Positions 16,751 through 24,776 of a stretch of DNA of 64,000 nucleotides are shown here, piece by piece (position 1 is the stretch's first letter; each line of letters opens with the position of its first letter). This DNA comes from Neomoorella carbonis (GTDB lineage Bacteria > Bacillota > DSM-521 > Neomoorellales > Neomoorellaceae). The stretch lies in assembly GCF_045278715.1 (NCBI RefSeq), contig NZ_CP136420.1, positions 2,108,001 through 2,172,000 of the forward strand. Reading direction: 5' to 3'. Made by a program: the position numbers and the translations under genes. The notes below the pieces were generated by a model. That model saw only the letters and a program-made list of their open reading frames with translations. It was not told where the DNA came from and searched no databases.

Positions 16751-17881
16751 TCATTCACCCCGTAAAACTACGGCCGGTTCGACGCCGGTCGCCATCTTCA
16801 CCGGAATAAGGCAGGCCAGGCCGGAAACCATAATGGAAACTAAAATGGCCACCGGTGCTATCAGCGGCTGGAAAGAAATCGCCCGGCCAAAGACGCTTAA
16901 ACCTACAGCCTGGGCAAAAAGGAAACCCAGCACCGCTCCAAGCAGACCGCCACCTCCACCTATAGTGAGACTTTCACCTAAAAACTCCAGGATGATGCTG
17001 CGGTTTTCCGCCCCCAGTGCCTTCTTGAGGCCTATTTCCTTGCGCCTTTCCGTTACCACGGCCATCATAGTAGTAGCCACACAAATCAAGGTTAAAAGCA
17101 AAACGACAACGGTCACCAGGTAGACCAGGGCACGTAATTTAGCCAGCACTATTCCTTCCGGCTGGGTAATACGCTTGACAAGTCGTGTGGTCAGTCCAGG
17201 AGCTTTTTCTTCCAGTCTCCGGGCTAGGGAGCTTAGTTCTTCCTGCGCCGCCATGATACTTACCTGGGCAACACTGACCTGCCCCGCCTTACCCAGCAAC
17301 TGCTGCAACAGGGAAAGGTCGACAAAAATAAAGTTCTCTTCAGCGCCACCTGTCCTGACAATACCCTGCACCACAACCTTTTTCTCAGCGCCGCTATCTG
17401 CTGCTACCAGGGTGATCTCCTGTCCAGGTTCCAGGGCCAAGCGTTCAGCCACTTCAGCACCTATGAGGGCACCGGCGGGGTTTTCCCCGGGCCACTGGCC
17501 TTCGACCTGCCAGTAAGGACTTACCCTGCTCACCTGCTTAAAATTTGTCCCTGCTACCATTAAAGGTTGCTCGTTCACCTTAACGGTACCGTAAAGGTAT
17601 GGTGCTATACCTACTATCTTTTCCGGGGGTAAAAGTGCCGCAGCTGCGCTAAGATCTTTTTCTAGTAAGACCTGACTGTTACCGGTGGGAATTAAAACCA
17701 TGTTCGCCCCGTAAGCGCGAAATTCCCGTTCCATTTGCCGGGGAACATCGTAGTAAACGGTAACTAGCCCCGACAGGACCGCTGCCCCGATGGCTACAGC
17801 TAATAGGGCGATAATCATCCGGGAACGGCGACGGACTAAAGAATTAAAAATCATCCTTGCATACAGGGAAAACTTGGCCAT
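16751..17881 (-). CDS. FtsX-like ABC permease, iron cluster (second)
   Basis: A 376-residue permease with an N-terminal span (SRMIIALLAVAIGAAVLSGL), a large extracytoplasmic domain, and three C-terminal spans of the FtsX/MacB fold, with ERRKEIGLKKALGAENRSII as the cytoplasmic coupling loop. I choose ATG 17881 (MAKFSLYARMIF), preceded by GAAGG; an in-frame ATG at 17902 overlaps the end of the previous gene by 11 bases and cannot be excluded. It is a paralogue of its upstream neighbour. Confidence 0.85.
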   Translation of the reverse strand: MAKFSLYARMIFNSLVRRRSRMIIALLAVAIGAAVLSGLVTVYYDVPRQMEREFRAYGANMVLIPTGNSQVLLEKDLSAAAALLPPEKIVGIAPYLYGTVKVNEQPLMVAGTNFKQVSRVSPYWQVEGQWPGENPAGALIGAEVAERLALEPGQEITLVAADSGAEKKVVVQGIVRTGGAEENFIFVDLSLLQQLLGKAGQVSVAQVSIMAAQEELSSLARRLEEKAPGLTTRLVKRITQPEGIVLAKLRALVYLVTVVVLLLTLICVATTMMAVVTERRKEIGLKKALGAENRSIILEFLGESLTIGGGGGLLGAVLGFLFAQAVGLSVFGRAISFQPLIAPVAILVSIMVSGLACLIPVKMATGVEPAVVLRGE

Positions 17882-17891
17882 ACCTGAACCT

Positions 17892-19187
17892 TCACCTGCC
17901 ATGAAGAACTTCCGCCGGGCGCAGGGAGAGAAGCATCCGCATGGCCGGCAGGCTGCCTGCCAGGGTGACAGCTACTATCAGCACCGTCACCAGGGGAATT
18001 ATCATCGCTTTGGTCGCTACTGCGGCGCCAAAAACAGTCCGGCCGACAAGCTGGGCAAAACCAAGGCCCGGAAAATAGCCTGCCACCCCGCCCGCTATAC
18101 CGGTAATCACGGTTTCGGCCAGGGATAGAATCAAGATGGACATGTCGCTTGCGCCCAGGGCCTTGAGTAACCCGATTTCCCGGCTGCGTTCCATGATGCC
18201 GGCAGTCACCAGGTTGGAAATACCCAGCGCCGACGCCAACAGGGTAAGGGCTGTTATCAATAACATCAAAAGCTGGGTTTTCTGCAAGATGGTCCCTTCA
18301 GACTCCGCCACCTGCCGGATGGGTTTGGCGCGGGCACCGGGAATGGCCTCTTCAATCTGATAGGCAATCGCGCTTACATAAGCGGTGCAGTACCAGGTTT
18401 CCCATTCCTCGGTGCTGAGGCTTGCTGGATCTTGAGCCGCCTTGCGGGCCAGTTCGTTCTCGGGTGTAGTAAGGGCGCTTACTTCTACCTGGCTTACTTT
18501 ACCCGCCAGGTTGAGGGCGCGCTGGACAAACTTCAGCGGCACAAAGATATTTTCATCTTCCGGTCCGCCGCTATTGAGGAGGCCGCGCACCGTTAACCTC
18601 TCCCTGCGCTCACCCCCTTCACCGGCTACAATTACTTCCAGTTCATCACCCGGCCGCAGCCCGAGCTTTTTGGCCAGCAAACTGCCAACCATGGCGCCCT
18701 TCTCGTCATTATCTTGTACCCAGGTCCCCTCAACCTCCCACCAGGGTTTGAGCTGTTTGATACCTGTTTCCAGGACCTCACCGGTGGGCAGTTCCAGGCG
18801 CCGGTTAAACCATGTGCCAACCAGGGCCACTTCAGGCCCTTCCGGGCCGATGGTGGCCCTGGCCGGCAAATAAGGAGCAAAACCTAAGATATTATTAGCC
18901 CAGAAAATGGTCTTGATCTTACCCAGATCGGCCTCCTCCAGGTACGGGCCGGAAGAACCGGCACCGGTTTCCACCCCGTAGAGTTCGTTCAGCAGCGAGG
19001 CCGTCCGGGGTGTAACCAGGATATTGGCGCCGTAGGCCTTCAGTTCCCGGTTGACCTTATCACCAACGTCCAGCATCACGTTGAGGGTGGCTGTAGTCAG
19101 GGAAGCTCCAAGGGCCATGGTAAGTACTACCAGGAGTTTTTTCCTTTTTTGCCTGATAAGAGCTCCCTTAAGCATCCGCCAAAACAT
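17892..19187 (-). CDS. FtsX-like ABC permease, iron cluster (first)
   Basis: A 431-residue FtsX/MacB-type permease with an N-terminal span, a long extracytoplasmic domain with the GDELEVIVAGEGGERRERLT stretch, three C-terminal spans, and the coupling motif RSREIGLLKALGASDMSIL. It lies 12 bases after the DUF2318 gene and is co-transcribed with its partner permease and the ATPase. Such paired FtsX-like permeases occur in the Ftr1/P19 iron import loci of Campylobacter and uropathogenic E. coli. Confidence 0.88.
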   Translation of the reverse strand: MFWRMLKGALIRQKRKKLLVVLTMALGASLTTATLNVMLDVGDKVNRELKAYGANILVTPRTASLLNELYGVETGAGSSGPYLEEADLGKIKTIFWANNILGFAPYLPARATIGPEGPEVALVGTWFNRRLELPTGEVLETGIKQLKPWWEVEGTWVQDNDEKGAMVGSLLAKKLGLRPGDELEVIVAGEGGERRERLTVRGLLNSGGPEDENIFVPLKFVQRALNLAGKVSQVEVSALTTPENELARKAAQDPASLSTEEWETWYCTAYVSAIAYQIEEAIPGARAKPIRQVAESEGTILQKTQLLMLLITALTLLASALGISNLVTAGIMERSREIGLLKALGASDMSILILSLAETVITGIAGGVAGYFPGLGFAQLVGRTVFGAAVATKAMIIPLVTVLIVAVTLAGSLPAMRMLLSLRPAEVLHGR

Positions 19188-19199
19188 ACCTTCGCCTCC

Positions 19200-20453
19200 C
19201 TACTGAAATCTTTCTTTTTCTTTTTCCAACACTGCAGCTTGAATAACTAGCTGTCCTGAGGCTATCCTGTACTCAAAAGGAATGGGGTTGCAGCCGCCTT
19301 TATAACCGACAGTGGGGGTGTTAATCACGACATCACATCTTTTACAAACAACCTGCCCTTTGCGCTGGTAATAACCCGTGGGCCCACAAATATCACAGGC
19401 GTCCAGGCCCACACCGTAAGCTGAGCCACCCTTTTTGATAACAATAAAGCGCACTTCTGTGCCGTCCTGGGCAGTATAGGCAAAGCGATGCAGCCGGCCA
19501 TCGTCCACGGTTTCCAGGGGTATCTTGATCTCTCCCTTATCTACCGTCACCGGCTGTGCCGGAAAAAGTTTGCCTTCCGCACTGGCGTAAACTTTGCCGG
19601 CTACTGCTAAGAAGACAGCCAGGGCAAGGGTTAGGGCGGCAGCTCCACCCCAGCGCCACTGGGCGCGAAGGGCGGCCCGGATTTTCCGGCGCTCGGCCGG
19701 ATTCAGGCCTTTTGCCTCCAATGGCTGCCGCTGCAGGAAAAGGAAAACCGGCAGGGAAGCCACCGTCGCCATCAGGAAGTAAAAAAACCAGTCCTGGTAG
19801 TTAATCAGGGGAATCATCATACCCAGCAGCCACTGGCTCATAGGTATGAGCCCCCTTACCAGCAGCACCTGGATCACTATCACAGCTTGCTCGCCCATGA
19901 CAACCAGGAAACCTGCCGTAGTGACGGTTAATAATATGCTTTCCGGCAGGGCAGGTGCCACCCGGAGAACAGCCAGGCCGGCCATTAACGCCAGGCTTGC
20001 ACCCAGGAGAATACCGGCCAATTTAAAAATGAACTCCGAACTAAAGAGAGCGGAAGAAGAGGTTAAAACTCTGATAGAAAACAGAAAAATTTCCGGAGCC
20101 CGGTGGAGCAACACGGTAGCCGCAACTAAAGCAACAAGCCAGCCGGGGATGTTACCTGAAGCTCCAGGATAGCCCTTTTTCCAGGCGCGCCATAAGGCAC
20201 TCAGGAGAAGAGCCTCCCCCGGGAGGGCCAGCCCCAGGACCCATCCTTCGTAAATCTCTCGTTCCAGGAGGCCTGGCTGCAACAGCTCCAGGGCCGCAAA
20301 AATAAAGGCCCCCCCTATTCCCAGGGTTGCTCCCCGCCGGAGCCAATTTCTCAAATCTCCCTGGGGTCGCCTGGAAACAAAGGCCAGCAGCATAGCCAGG
20401 GGGAAGATGGCTAAACTTGAGTATTGCATTGCGGGGATGAGGGATTGCAACAT
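19200..20453 (-). CDS. DUF2318 iron-sulfur-containing membrane protein
   Basis: A 417-residue protein with about eight membrane spans followed by a C-terminal DUF2318 domain. The domain has the cysteine signature LDACDICGPTGY, VVCKRCDVVINTPTVG and GGCNPIPF. Family members are described as Fe-S-containing membrane proteins, and the gene is conserved next to ftr1 and p19 (for example C. jejuni Cj1660 region). It is therefore likely a redox component of ferrous iron import. Start ATG 20453 follows AGGAGGGGAATC. The FtsX-like permease follows 12 bases downstream. Confidence 0.88.
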   Translation of the reverse strand: MLQSLIPAMQYSSLAIFPLAMLLAFVSRRPQGDLRNWLRRGATLGIGGAFIFAALELLQPGLLEREIYEGWVLGLALPGEALLLSALWRAWKKGYPGASGNIPGWLVALVAATVLLHRAPEIFLFSIRVLTSSSALFSSEFIFKLAGILLGASLALMAGLAVLRVAPALPESILLTVTTAGFLVVMGEQAVIVIQVLLVRGLIPMSQWLLGMMIPLINYQDWFFYFLMATVASLPVFLFLQRQPLEAKGLNPAERRKIRAALRAQWRWGGAAALTLALAVFLAVAGKVYASAEGKLFPAQPVTVDKGEIKIPLETVDDGRLHRFAYTAQDGTEVRFIVIKKGGSAYGVGLDACDICGPTGYYQRKGQVVCKRCDVVINTPTVGYKGGCNPIPFEYRIASGQLVIQAAVLEKEKERFQ

Positions 20454-20531
20454 GATTCCCCTCCTTCTTATTGCTTGTTACCTCAAAGAAGGGTTGGTCC
20501 GGGCCAGCGTTGCCCGGACCGGCAGCTTCCC

Positions 20532-21170
20532 TTACCACTTCCGCGGTATAAAGTTAAATTCCCATTTGACTTCTACAGGTTTTTTCCAGAAACGACCTTC
20601 GACGCCCGTTTCCTTGTCGGTGTGCAACGCATATCCCTGTTTTTCGGGAGATTCAACAATGTATGTTAACTCATATTTGCCGGCCCCCAGCATCTTGACA
20701 TTGGCTCCATAGTGGGGGCCATCGCTGGCGTTCATGGGCATGAAGGTGCCCTCTACAACCTGCCCGTTATCCAATTTTTTCAGCTTATATTTCACGTTCA
20801 GGTAGGGAACCCACTCGCCGACGCCAAAGCCGGTCTTGTTATCAGGGGTAGCCGTAATATCAGCCTCCAGATGGATGTCGGCCTTATCCGGCGCAAGACC
20901 TGCTCCGGCTGGTTCCATGGCTACCGGCTGAAAGTAAACAGCAGCAATCTTTAGCCCTTCCACTTCTTTTTCATCGCCGATGGGGTATTCCTGGAAGCCC
21001 TTAACCTGATCTGGATTTGCTTTGCCTGCTTCAGCGCGGCTCTCGGTTTTATTATTGCTATCCGGTACGGTGCCGGATGTTGCTTGTTTACTACCGCATC
21101 CGGCCACAGTCAGGGCTGCCACTACCAGCAGTACCATCAACAGGATGATTAGCTTTTTCTTGCTTTTCAT
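20532..21170 (-). CDS. P19/Tp34-family iron-binding lipoprotein
   Basis: A 212-residue lipoprotein with a VAGC lipobox and a P19 domain: EYPIGDEKEVEGLKIAAVYF, HLEADITATPDNKTGFGVGE, the MPMNASDGPHYGANV metal loop, and GRFWKKPVEVKWEF. P19 proteins bind copper and iron in the periplasm of C. jejuni and help Ftr1 import ferrous iron. Here it is anchored outside the membrane of a Gram-positive. Start ATG 21170 has GGGAGGAG upstream. It follows ftr1 by about 80 bases. Confidence 0.92.
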   Translation of the reverse strand: MKSKKKLIILLMVLLVVAALTVAGCGSKQATSGTVPDSNNKTESRAEAGKANPDQVKGFQEYPIGDEKEVEGLKIAAVYFQPVAMEPAGAGLAPDKADIHLEADITATPDNKTGFGVGEWVPYLNVKYKLKKLDNGQVVEGTFMPMNASDGPHYGANVKMLGAGKYELTYIVESPEKQGYALHTDKETGVEGRFWKKPVEVKWEFNFIPRKW

Positions 21171-21247
21171 TTTGCTCCTCCCTTTGACTGTGAGAAATCT
21201 TTTCCTTCCGGCCGGGTATGTACCCCGCTGGCCGTAAACTTTTACCT

Positions 21248-22441
21248 TTATGTCCTTGCCGCCAGGCGCCGGGCAGCTTTGCGCTGCTGGTAAATCACCC
21301 CCCCTGCTGCCAGTGCCAGAAGAATTATTTGGGGTAAAAGGGTTTCCCAGGTGGGGTAAATACCCAGGAGGCCTACTGCTGGAACGCCCGGTGCAGGCGT
21401 TACGCTTACAACTCCGGCTTCCTGCAGCTCTTTAACGCCATCGCCGGCAAAAACAAAAGCCAGGTAGTAAAGCAGGAGGCTGGTGCCCAGGAAGAAGGGC
21501 TTCAGGGGTATCTTTAAACTCCCGTAACGGACCAGCAGGAAGACGGCGGCCAGGGCCACGCAACCCAGGGCAAAGCCCAGCCAAATCATACCTGTAGCAC
21601 TGCCGGTGTTACTTAATAAGGCCTGGTAGAAGAGAACCGTTTCCGCCCCTTCACGATAGACGGCCAGGAAAGCAGCGGCCCCAAGGGCCAGGGTGCGGCC
21701 ACTGCTCAAAGAGCCTTGAACTTTATCCTCAATATAGCGTTGCCAGGCTTTTGTTCCGGCCTTGCCTACCATCCAGTGGCTGACGGAGAAGAGGATTACT
21801 GTTGCCAGCAGCATGGTTGTGCCTTCCAGGATTTCCTGGCTGGCGCCGCTGATGCGGAAGGCTATTCGTAAAGCTATGGCCGTCAGGAGACTGGCCAGCA
21901 CAGCCAGGACGGAGCTGGAGTAGATAGTACCTACTTTATGGCCGTTACCGGATTTAATCAAATAGGCGGCTATGGCGCCGATGATCAGGATAGCTTCAAA
22001 GCCTTCGCGGATTAAAATAAGGAAGGATGAAAGTGTTATCTCCAAGGGGTTTTGTTCCGTTCCGTCCAGCCGGGCGGCATCTTCCCGCAGCATTGCAACC
22101 AGTTCCCCGATGGCCCGTTCAACCTGGGCAACTGGCATCTGGTTGGTCATCATCTTTTTAATGTTGCTGAACTCATATTCCAGCACGGCGGCCCGGCGAC
22201 CTGAAAGATTGGACTGTATCGCCCTTTCCATGCCTTCCTTTTCAAAAAAGCCAAAGTAAGCATCGTTAACCATGCCTTTGGCCTTCTCTACATCTCCCTG
22301 CCGGTAGGCATTCAGGGATTGCTGTAAGGTAGCATCTATGTCCTGGGCAACTTTTTTCCATGACGCTGCCGCCAGGCCCGTGCTTTGCCAGGCCAGGATA
22401 AGTATCAGCAGCACCAGCAGGGTGAGCATCACGCGACGCAT
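21248..22441 (-). CDS. FTR1-family iron permease
   Basis: A 397-residue iron permease. The signal/anchor is followed by an extracytoplasmic region of about 130 residues with the helical YRQGDVEKAKGMVNDAYFGF stretch, then about seven spans. The two iron-binding motifs of the family are present: LIREGFEAILII and AVYREGAETVLF (REGxE). It moves iron across the membrane together with P19. Start ATG 22441 follows AAGGGGGC. It is second in the Fur-box-controlled operon, after the cytochrome b5-like lipoprotein. Confidence 0.93.
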   Translation of the reverse strand: MRRVMLTLLVLLILILAWQSTGLAAASWKKVAQDIDATLQQSLNAYRQGDVEKAKGMVNDAYFGFFEKEGMERAIQSNLSGRRAAVLEYEFSNIKKMMTNQMPVAQVERAIGELVAMLREDAARLDGTEQNPLEITLSSFLILIREGFEAILIIGAIAAYLIKSGNGHKVGTIYSSSVLAVLASLLTAIALRIAFRISGASQEILEGTTMLLATVILFSVSHWMVGKAGTKAWQRYIEDKVQGSLSSGRTLALGAAAFLAVYREGAETVLFYQALLSNTGSATGMIWLGFALGCVALAAVFLLVRYGSLKIPLKPFFLGTSLLLYYLAFVFAGDGVKELQEAGVVSVTPAPGVPAVGLLGIYPTWETLLPQIILLALAAGGVIYQQRKAARRLAART

Positions 22442-22470
22442 TATCCTGCCCCCTTTCTCCTCGCTACCAT

Positions 22471-22881
22471 CTACTTTTGCCCCGTAGAGCCTTTAAGCCG
22501 GCCGACCACGGGCAATTTGGCCCAAAACTCCTTTTGCCGGTGCGAAGGCGGCGCCTTGGCCAGCTCGGAAGTCAAATCGCGACCGGCTACCCTCTTGTCA
22601 CTCCAGGGTTTGTGAACTCCCTCCTTCCATCCCTCAACATTGGTAACATCGTAAACCAGGCCGTTGACGGCTACATAAGCCGGTTTACCATTGCTACCGT
22701 CATACTGGGCCAGTTCCTCCAGGGTAAATTCCTTCAGGGTGACTGTCTCCTGGCTTTTTTCTGATGATAAACCTTTATTCTCCTGATTGGCAGGCGGTTG
22801 GCTTCGTTGCGGTGAACACCCCGTTATCAACAGGAATGCCAGTAAAAACAACGGCGCCAAAAAAAGTAAACGCCGGGCCAT
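22471..22881 (-). CDS. Cytochrome b5-like heme-binding lipoprotein
   Basis: A 136-residue lipoprotein with an ITGC lipobox, a linker rich in Q, S and E, and a cytochrome b5-like domain: FTLEELAQYDGSNGKPAYVA, VNGLVYDVTNVEGWKEGVHK, and a late SHRQKEFW. The histidine in GVHK and the one in SHRQ are the candidate heme ligands. It is the first gene after the two Fur-box-like sites and probably the first in the iron operon, so it may carry electrons to reduce iron for Ftr1/P19. Start ATG 22881 follows GAGGTG. Confidence 0.85.
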   Translation of the reverse strand: MARRLLFLAPLFLLAFLLITGCSPQRSQPPANQENKGLSSEKSQETVTLKEFTLEELAQYDGSNGKPAYVAVNGLVYDVTNVEGWKEGVHKPWSDKRVAGRDLTSELAKAPPSHRQKEFWAKLPVVGRLKGSTGQK

Positions 22882-22898
22882 GAATTTTCACCTCGATT

Positions 22899-22917
22899 GA
22901 TATTGAATCCCATTCTC
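22899..22917 (-). promoter_or_regulatory. Fur-box-like operator, proximal
   Basis: The sequence GATATTGAATCCCATTCTC matches the 19-base Fur consensus at 13 positions, counted by eye. It lies 18 bases before the start codon of the cytochrome b5-like gene, where binding would block transcription or initiation. Confidence 0.55.
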
Positions 22918-22984
22918 ATTGAAAAAATATAAAGCCTGTCATATAAACCCCAACCTCAAGCGCACCTTTGACACCTCTCTCATT

Positions 22985-23003
22985 GATAATGATTTTCATT
23001 ATT
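22985..23003 (-). promoter_or_regulatory. Fur box, distal
   Basis: GATAATGATTTTCATTATT matches the 19-base Fur consensus GATAATGATAATCATTATC at 16 positions. Two boxes about 85 bases apart suggest iron-repressed control of the iron operon. Confidence 0.8.
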
Positions 23004-23062
23004 TACGTTACTTATTATATTTGCCACTCCTACCAATTTCAAGCTATCCGGTAAAAATTCTT

Positions 23063-23185
23063 TTATTTAAGGGGCAACCTGTCGATAGCATGGCCCTTGT
23101 TCTGGTACCCTACCAGCCGGGCTGCCAGGCCGGCTACTTCCTGGTCTTGGGATTCGGCACTATAAAATTCGTAGGGCTCCGGACG
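23063..23185 (-). pseudogene. Possible gene remnant (40-codon open frame without start)
   Basis: A stop-to-stop open frame of 40 codons with protein-like composition (ends GHAIDRLPLK). It has no ATG/GTG/TTG start with a ribosome site. It sits in the 360-base gap between the iron operon and the upstream lipoprotein gene. It may be the 3' end of a decayed gene; no family is recognised. Confidence 0.25.
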
Positions 23186-23192
23186 TTAAACC

Positions 23193-23230
23193 AAAAAAAG
23201 AAGCAGGCGCTTTCAAGTATTACACCTGCT
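23193..23230 (-). terminator. Intrinsic terminator of the lipoprotein gene
   Basis: Minus strand hairpin AGCAGG/CCTGCT (23202-23230) followed by TCTTTTTTT, about 10 bases past the lipoprotein stop. Confidence 0.75.
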
Positions 23231-23241
23231 GTTCCAGCAAA

Positions 23242-23895
23242 TTATAATTGCCACTTAAACTCCCGTACCTGTACACCGCCGAGGTTATAAATGCTTAAGG
23301 TTAACTCCCTGAGGGGTTCATTTCCAGGGGCCTTAAAACGTATCATGCCTTCCGGGTGGTGGCCGTCCCGGTTGACAAATTCCCAGCTACCCGGACCGGC
23401 ATCGCGGCCGTTGATCTTTAAGCGTATAGCCCCGGCAAAGTCAAAGTTCCGTAAATCGCCTGAATGGGTGGTCAAGGCTACGTTAAAAACCAGGTTGGTA
23501 GATAGATCCTGCTCCTGTTCCGGAGTCATTTGCAGGCCACTGGCCTGCAGGTATTCCGGGGTCAGCCAGATGACATCAACAGTAACCTCACCCCGGCTGT
23601 CCTGGCGTTCATAAAATCCGGCTTCCGCAGGCCGGCGCACCGCCGGCGCCTGGCTGTTTAAGGGCTTTTGTTTCTGTCCCGGATTGGGCTCCTGCTTGCT
23701 CTGTGGGGCATTAGCTTCTTGTCCTGCCCCGGCTCCCCCGGAATTGCCCGGAAGAACAACTGCTCCCCTTTCCATCTGGAAACGGGAATCACTTTTACTA
23801 TCTCTTTTGCCCTGGCCACAGCCGGTAAGTAAGACTGCCATAAGGGTAAAGATACTGAAGAGGATTATTAAAAATCGGCCTTTATTTTTCGGCAT
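23242..23895 (-). CDS. Lipoprotein of unknown function
   Basis: A 217-residue lipoprotein: hydrophobic signal, LTGC lipobox, a linker of about 70 residues rich in G, Q, N and P, then a folded domain with RGEVTVDVIWLTPEYLQ, DLSTNLVFNVALTTHSGDL and DGHHPEGMIRFKAP. The beta-rich domain resembles no family I can name with certainty. I choose ATG 23895, since GGAAGG lies 9 bases upstream; the in-frame ATG at 23916 overlaps that site. It follows the small membrane protein gene by 37 bases and ends at a terminator before the Fur-box-controlled operon. Confidence 0.72.
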   Translation of the reverse strand: MPKNKGRFLIILFSIFTLMAVLLTGCGQGKRDSKSDSRFQMERGAVVLPGNSGGAGAGQEANAPQSKQEPNPGQKQKPLNSQAPAVRRPAEAGFYERQDSRGEVTVDVIWLTPEYLQASGLQMTPEQEQDLSTNLVFNVALTTHSGDLRNFDFAGAIRLKINGRDAGPGSWEFVNRDGHHPEGMIRFKAPGNEPLRELTLSIYNLGGVQVREFKWQL

Positions 23896-23932
23896 TGTCA
23901 ACAACCTTCCCTTCATTATAAGTAAACCACCG

Positions 23933-24412
23933 TTATTTTTTCAGCACCCTGGAGGGCCAGAGGTTATTTGTGGCTATGATGTGCAGCATGAGATAAATAC
24001 CGAGCAAATTAATGGTTATACCCAACCACATGACGGGGTACCGGTATCGTTCCAGGAATATGGCGATACCTGAAGCGCCGATAACCGGTAACACCTCTCC
24101 CAGATGGTGCAGGCAGCAGGCCACCATGGAAGCCGTCGAGGTCCCGGTACCCGAAGCAGCCACGGCACCGGCGCCACGTGCCCGGCTAAATTTTTGCCAG
24201 CGCCGGATATGACTATAAAGACCTACCTGGGTTCCAAAACCGGCCGCAATGGCCCCGACATAAAAGCGATCCTGCCTCAGGAGTTCAAGGCTATGTTGCC
24301 ATGAACGGGAGCTGATACCAACCAGCAAAAAATAGAAAGCCACCAGGGCGAAGGCCGCTATGATCCCGGTTATTACCGCTGATTTTAAGCTCAAGTTTTT
24401 AGCTGCACCCAT
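23933..24412 (-). CDS. Four-span membrane protein with CCLHH motif
   Basis: A 159-residue protein with about four membrane spans. In the middle is STASMVACCLHHLGEVLP, where adjacent cysteines and histidines within a hydrophobic segment suggest metal or heme binding. I recognise no family name. Start ATG 24412 follows GGGGGCGG. It is co-transcribed with the following lipoprotein gene. Its neighbours suggest a metal-related role, which is only inferred. Confidence 0.72.
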   Translation of the reverse strand: MGAAKNLSLKSAVITGIIAAFALVAFYFLLVGISSRSWQHSLELLRQDRFYVGAIAAGFGTQVGLYSHIRRWQKFSRARGAGAVAASGTGTSTASMVACCLHHLGEVLPVIGASGIAIFLERYRYPVMWLGITINLLGIYLMLHIIATNNLWPSRVLKK

Positions 24413-24603
24413 CTAACCGCCCCCTGTAGTAATTTTGTTGCCTCTATTGTAGATGCTAATTGTGATATGTTTTTGATGTAAAATAGAAGATACTATAAAA
24501 AAATCCCTGCAACGGTAAAGGGAATTAACCCTGCCATGCAAGCTGAACCCGCCGGGCGGGGCCGATATGATGTGCTAAGATTTTGTAGTTTGTGTGAAGT
24601 TCC

Positions 24604-24632
24604 TTGACGTCTAGTGACTTGATAATTATAAT
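24604..24632 (+). promoter_or_regulatory. Promoter upstream of lgt, near-copy of the copA promoter
   Basis: TTGACG (24604-24609), 17-base spacer, TATAAT (24627-24632). It is preceded by a conserved TTTTGTAGTTTGTGTGAAGT block that is nearly repeated before copA at 26015. Confidence 0.8.
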
Positions 24633-24640
24633 CAGGTTAG

Positions 24641-24657
24641 GATACCGGTAGCGGGTA
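24641..24657 (+). promoter_or_regulatory. CsoR-type copper operator upstream of lgt
   Basis: GATACCGGTAGCGGGTA overlaps the expected transcription start. The TACC..GGTA half-sites with G-runs resemble CsoR operators of Firmicutes. A near-identical copy lies at 26076 before copA. No csoR gene is in the window. Confidence 0.6.
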
Positions 24658-24684
24658 GTAGAAAACGGTAAGGGGACATATAAA

Positions 24685-24756
24685 GTGGAACCGATTAAAG
24701 TCCCCCAGGAATTGCCCAAAAAGCGGCCCGATAATCAGGTGGTAGAAAGAAATTAA
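24685..24756 (+). CDS. Possible 23-residue leader peptide upstream of lgt
   Basis: GTG 24685 behind AAGGGG starts a 23-residue open frame that ends 20 bases before the lgt start. The peptide is rich in P, K, E and R and ends DNQVVERN. There is no cysteine. It may be a leader peptide or chance. Confidence 0.35.
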   Translation: MEPIKVPQELPKKRPDNQVVERN

Positions 24757-24776
24757 CAGCTAGAAAGGGGTAGCGA

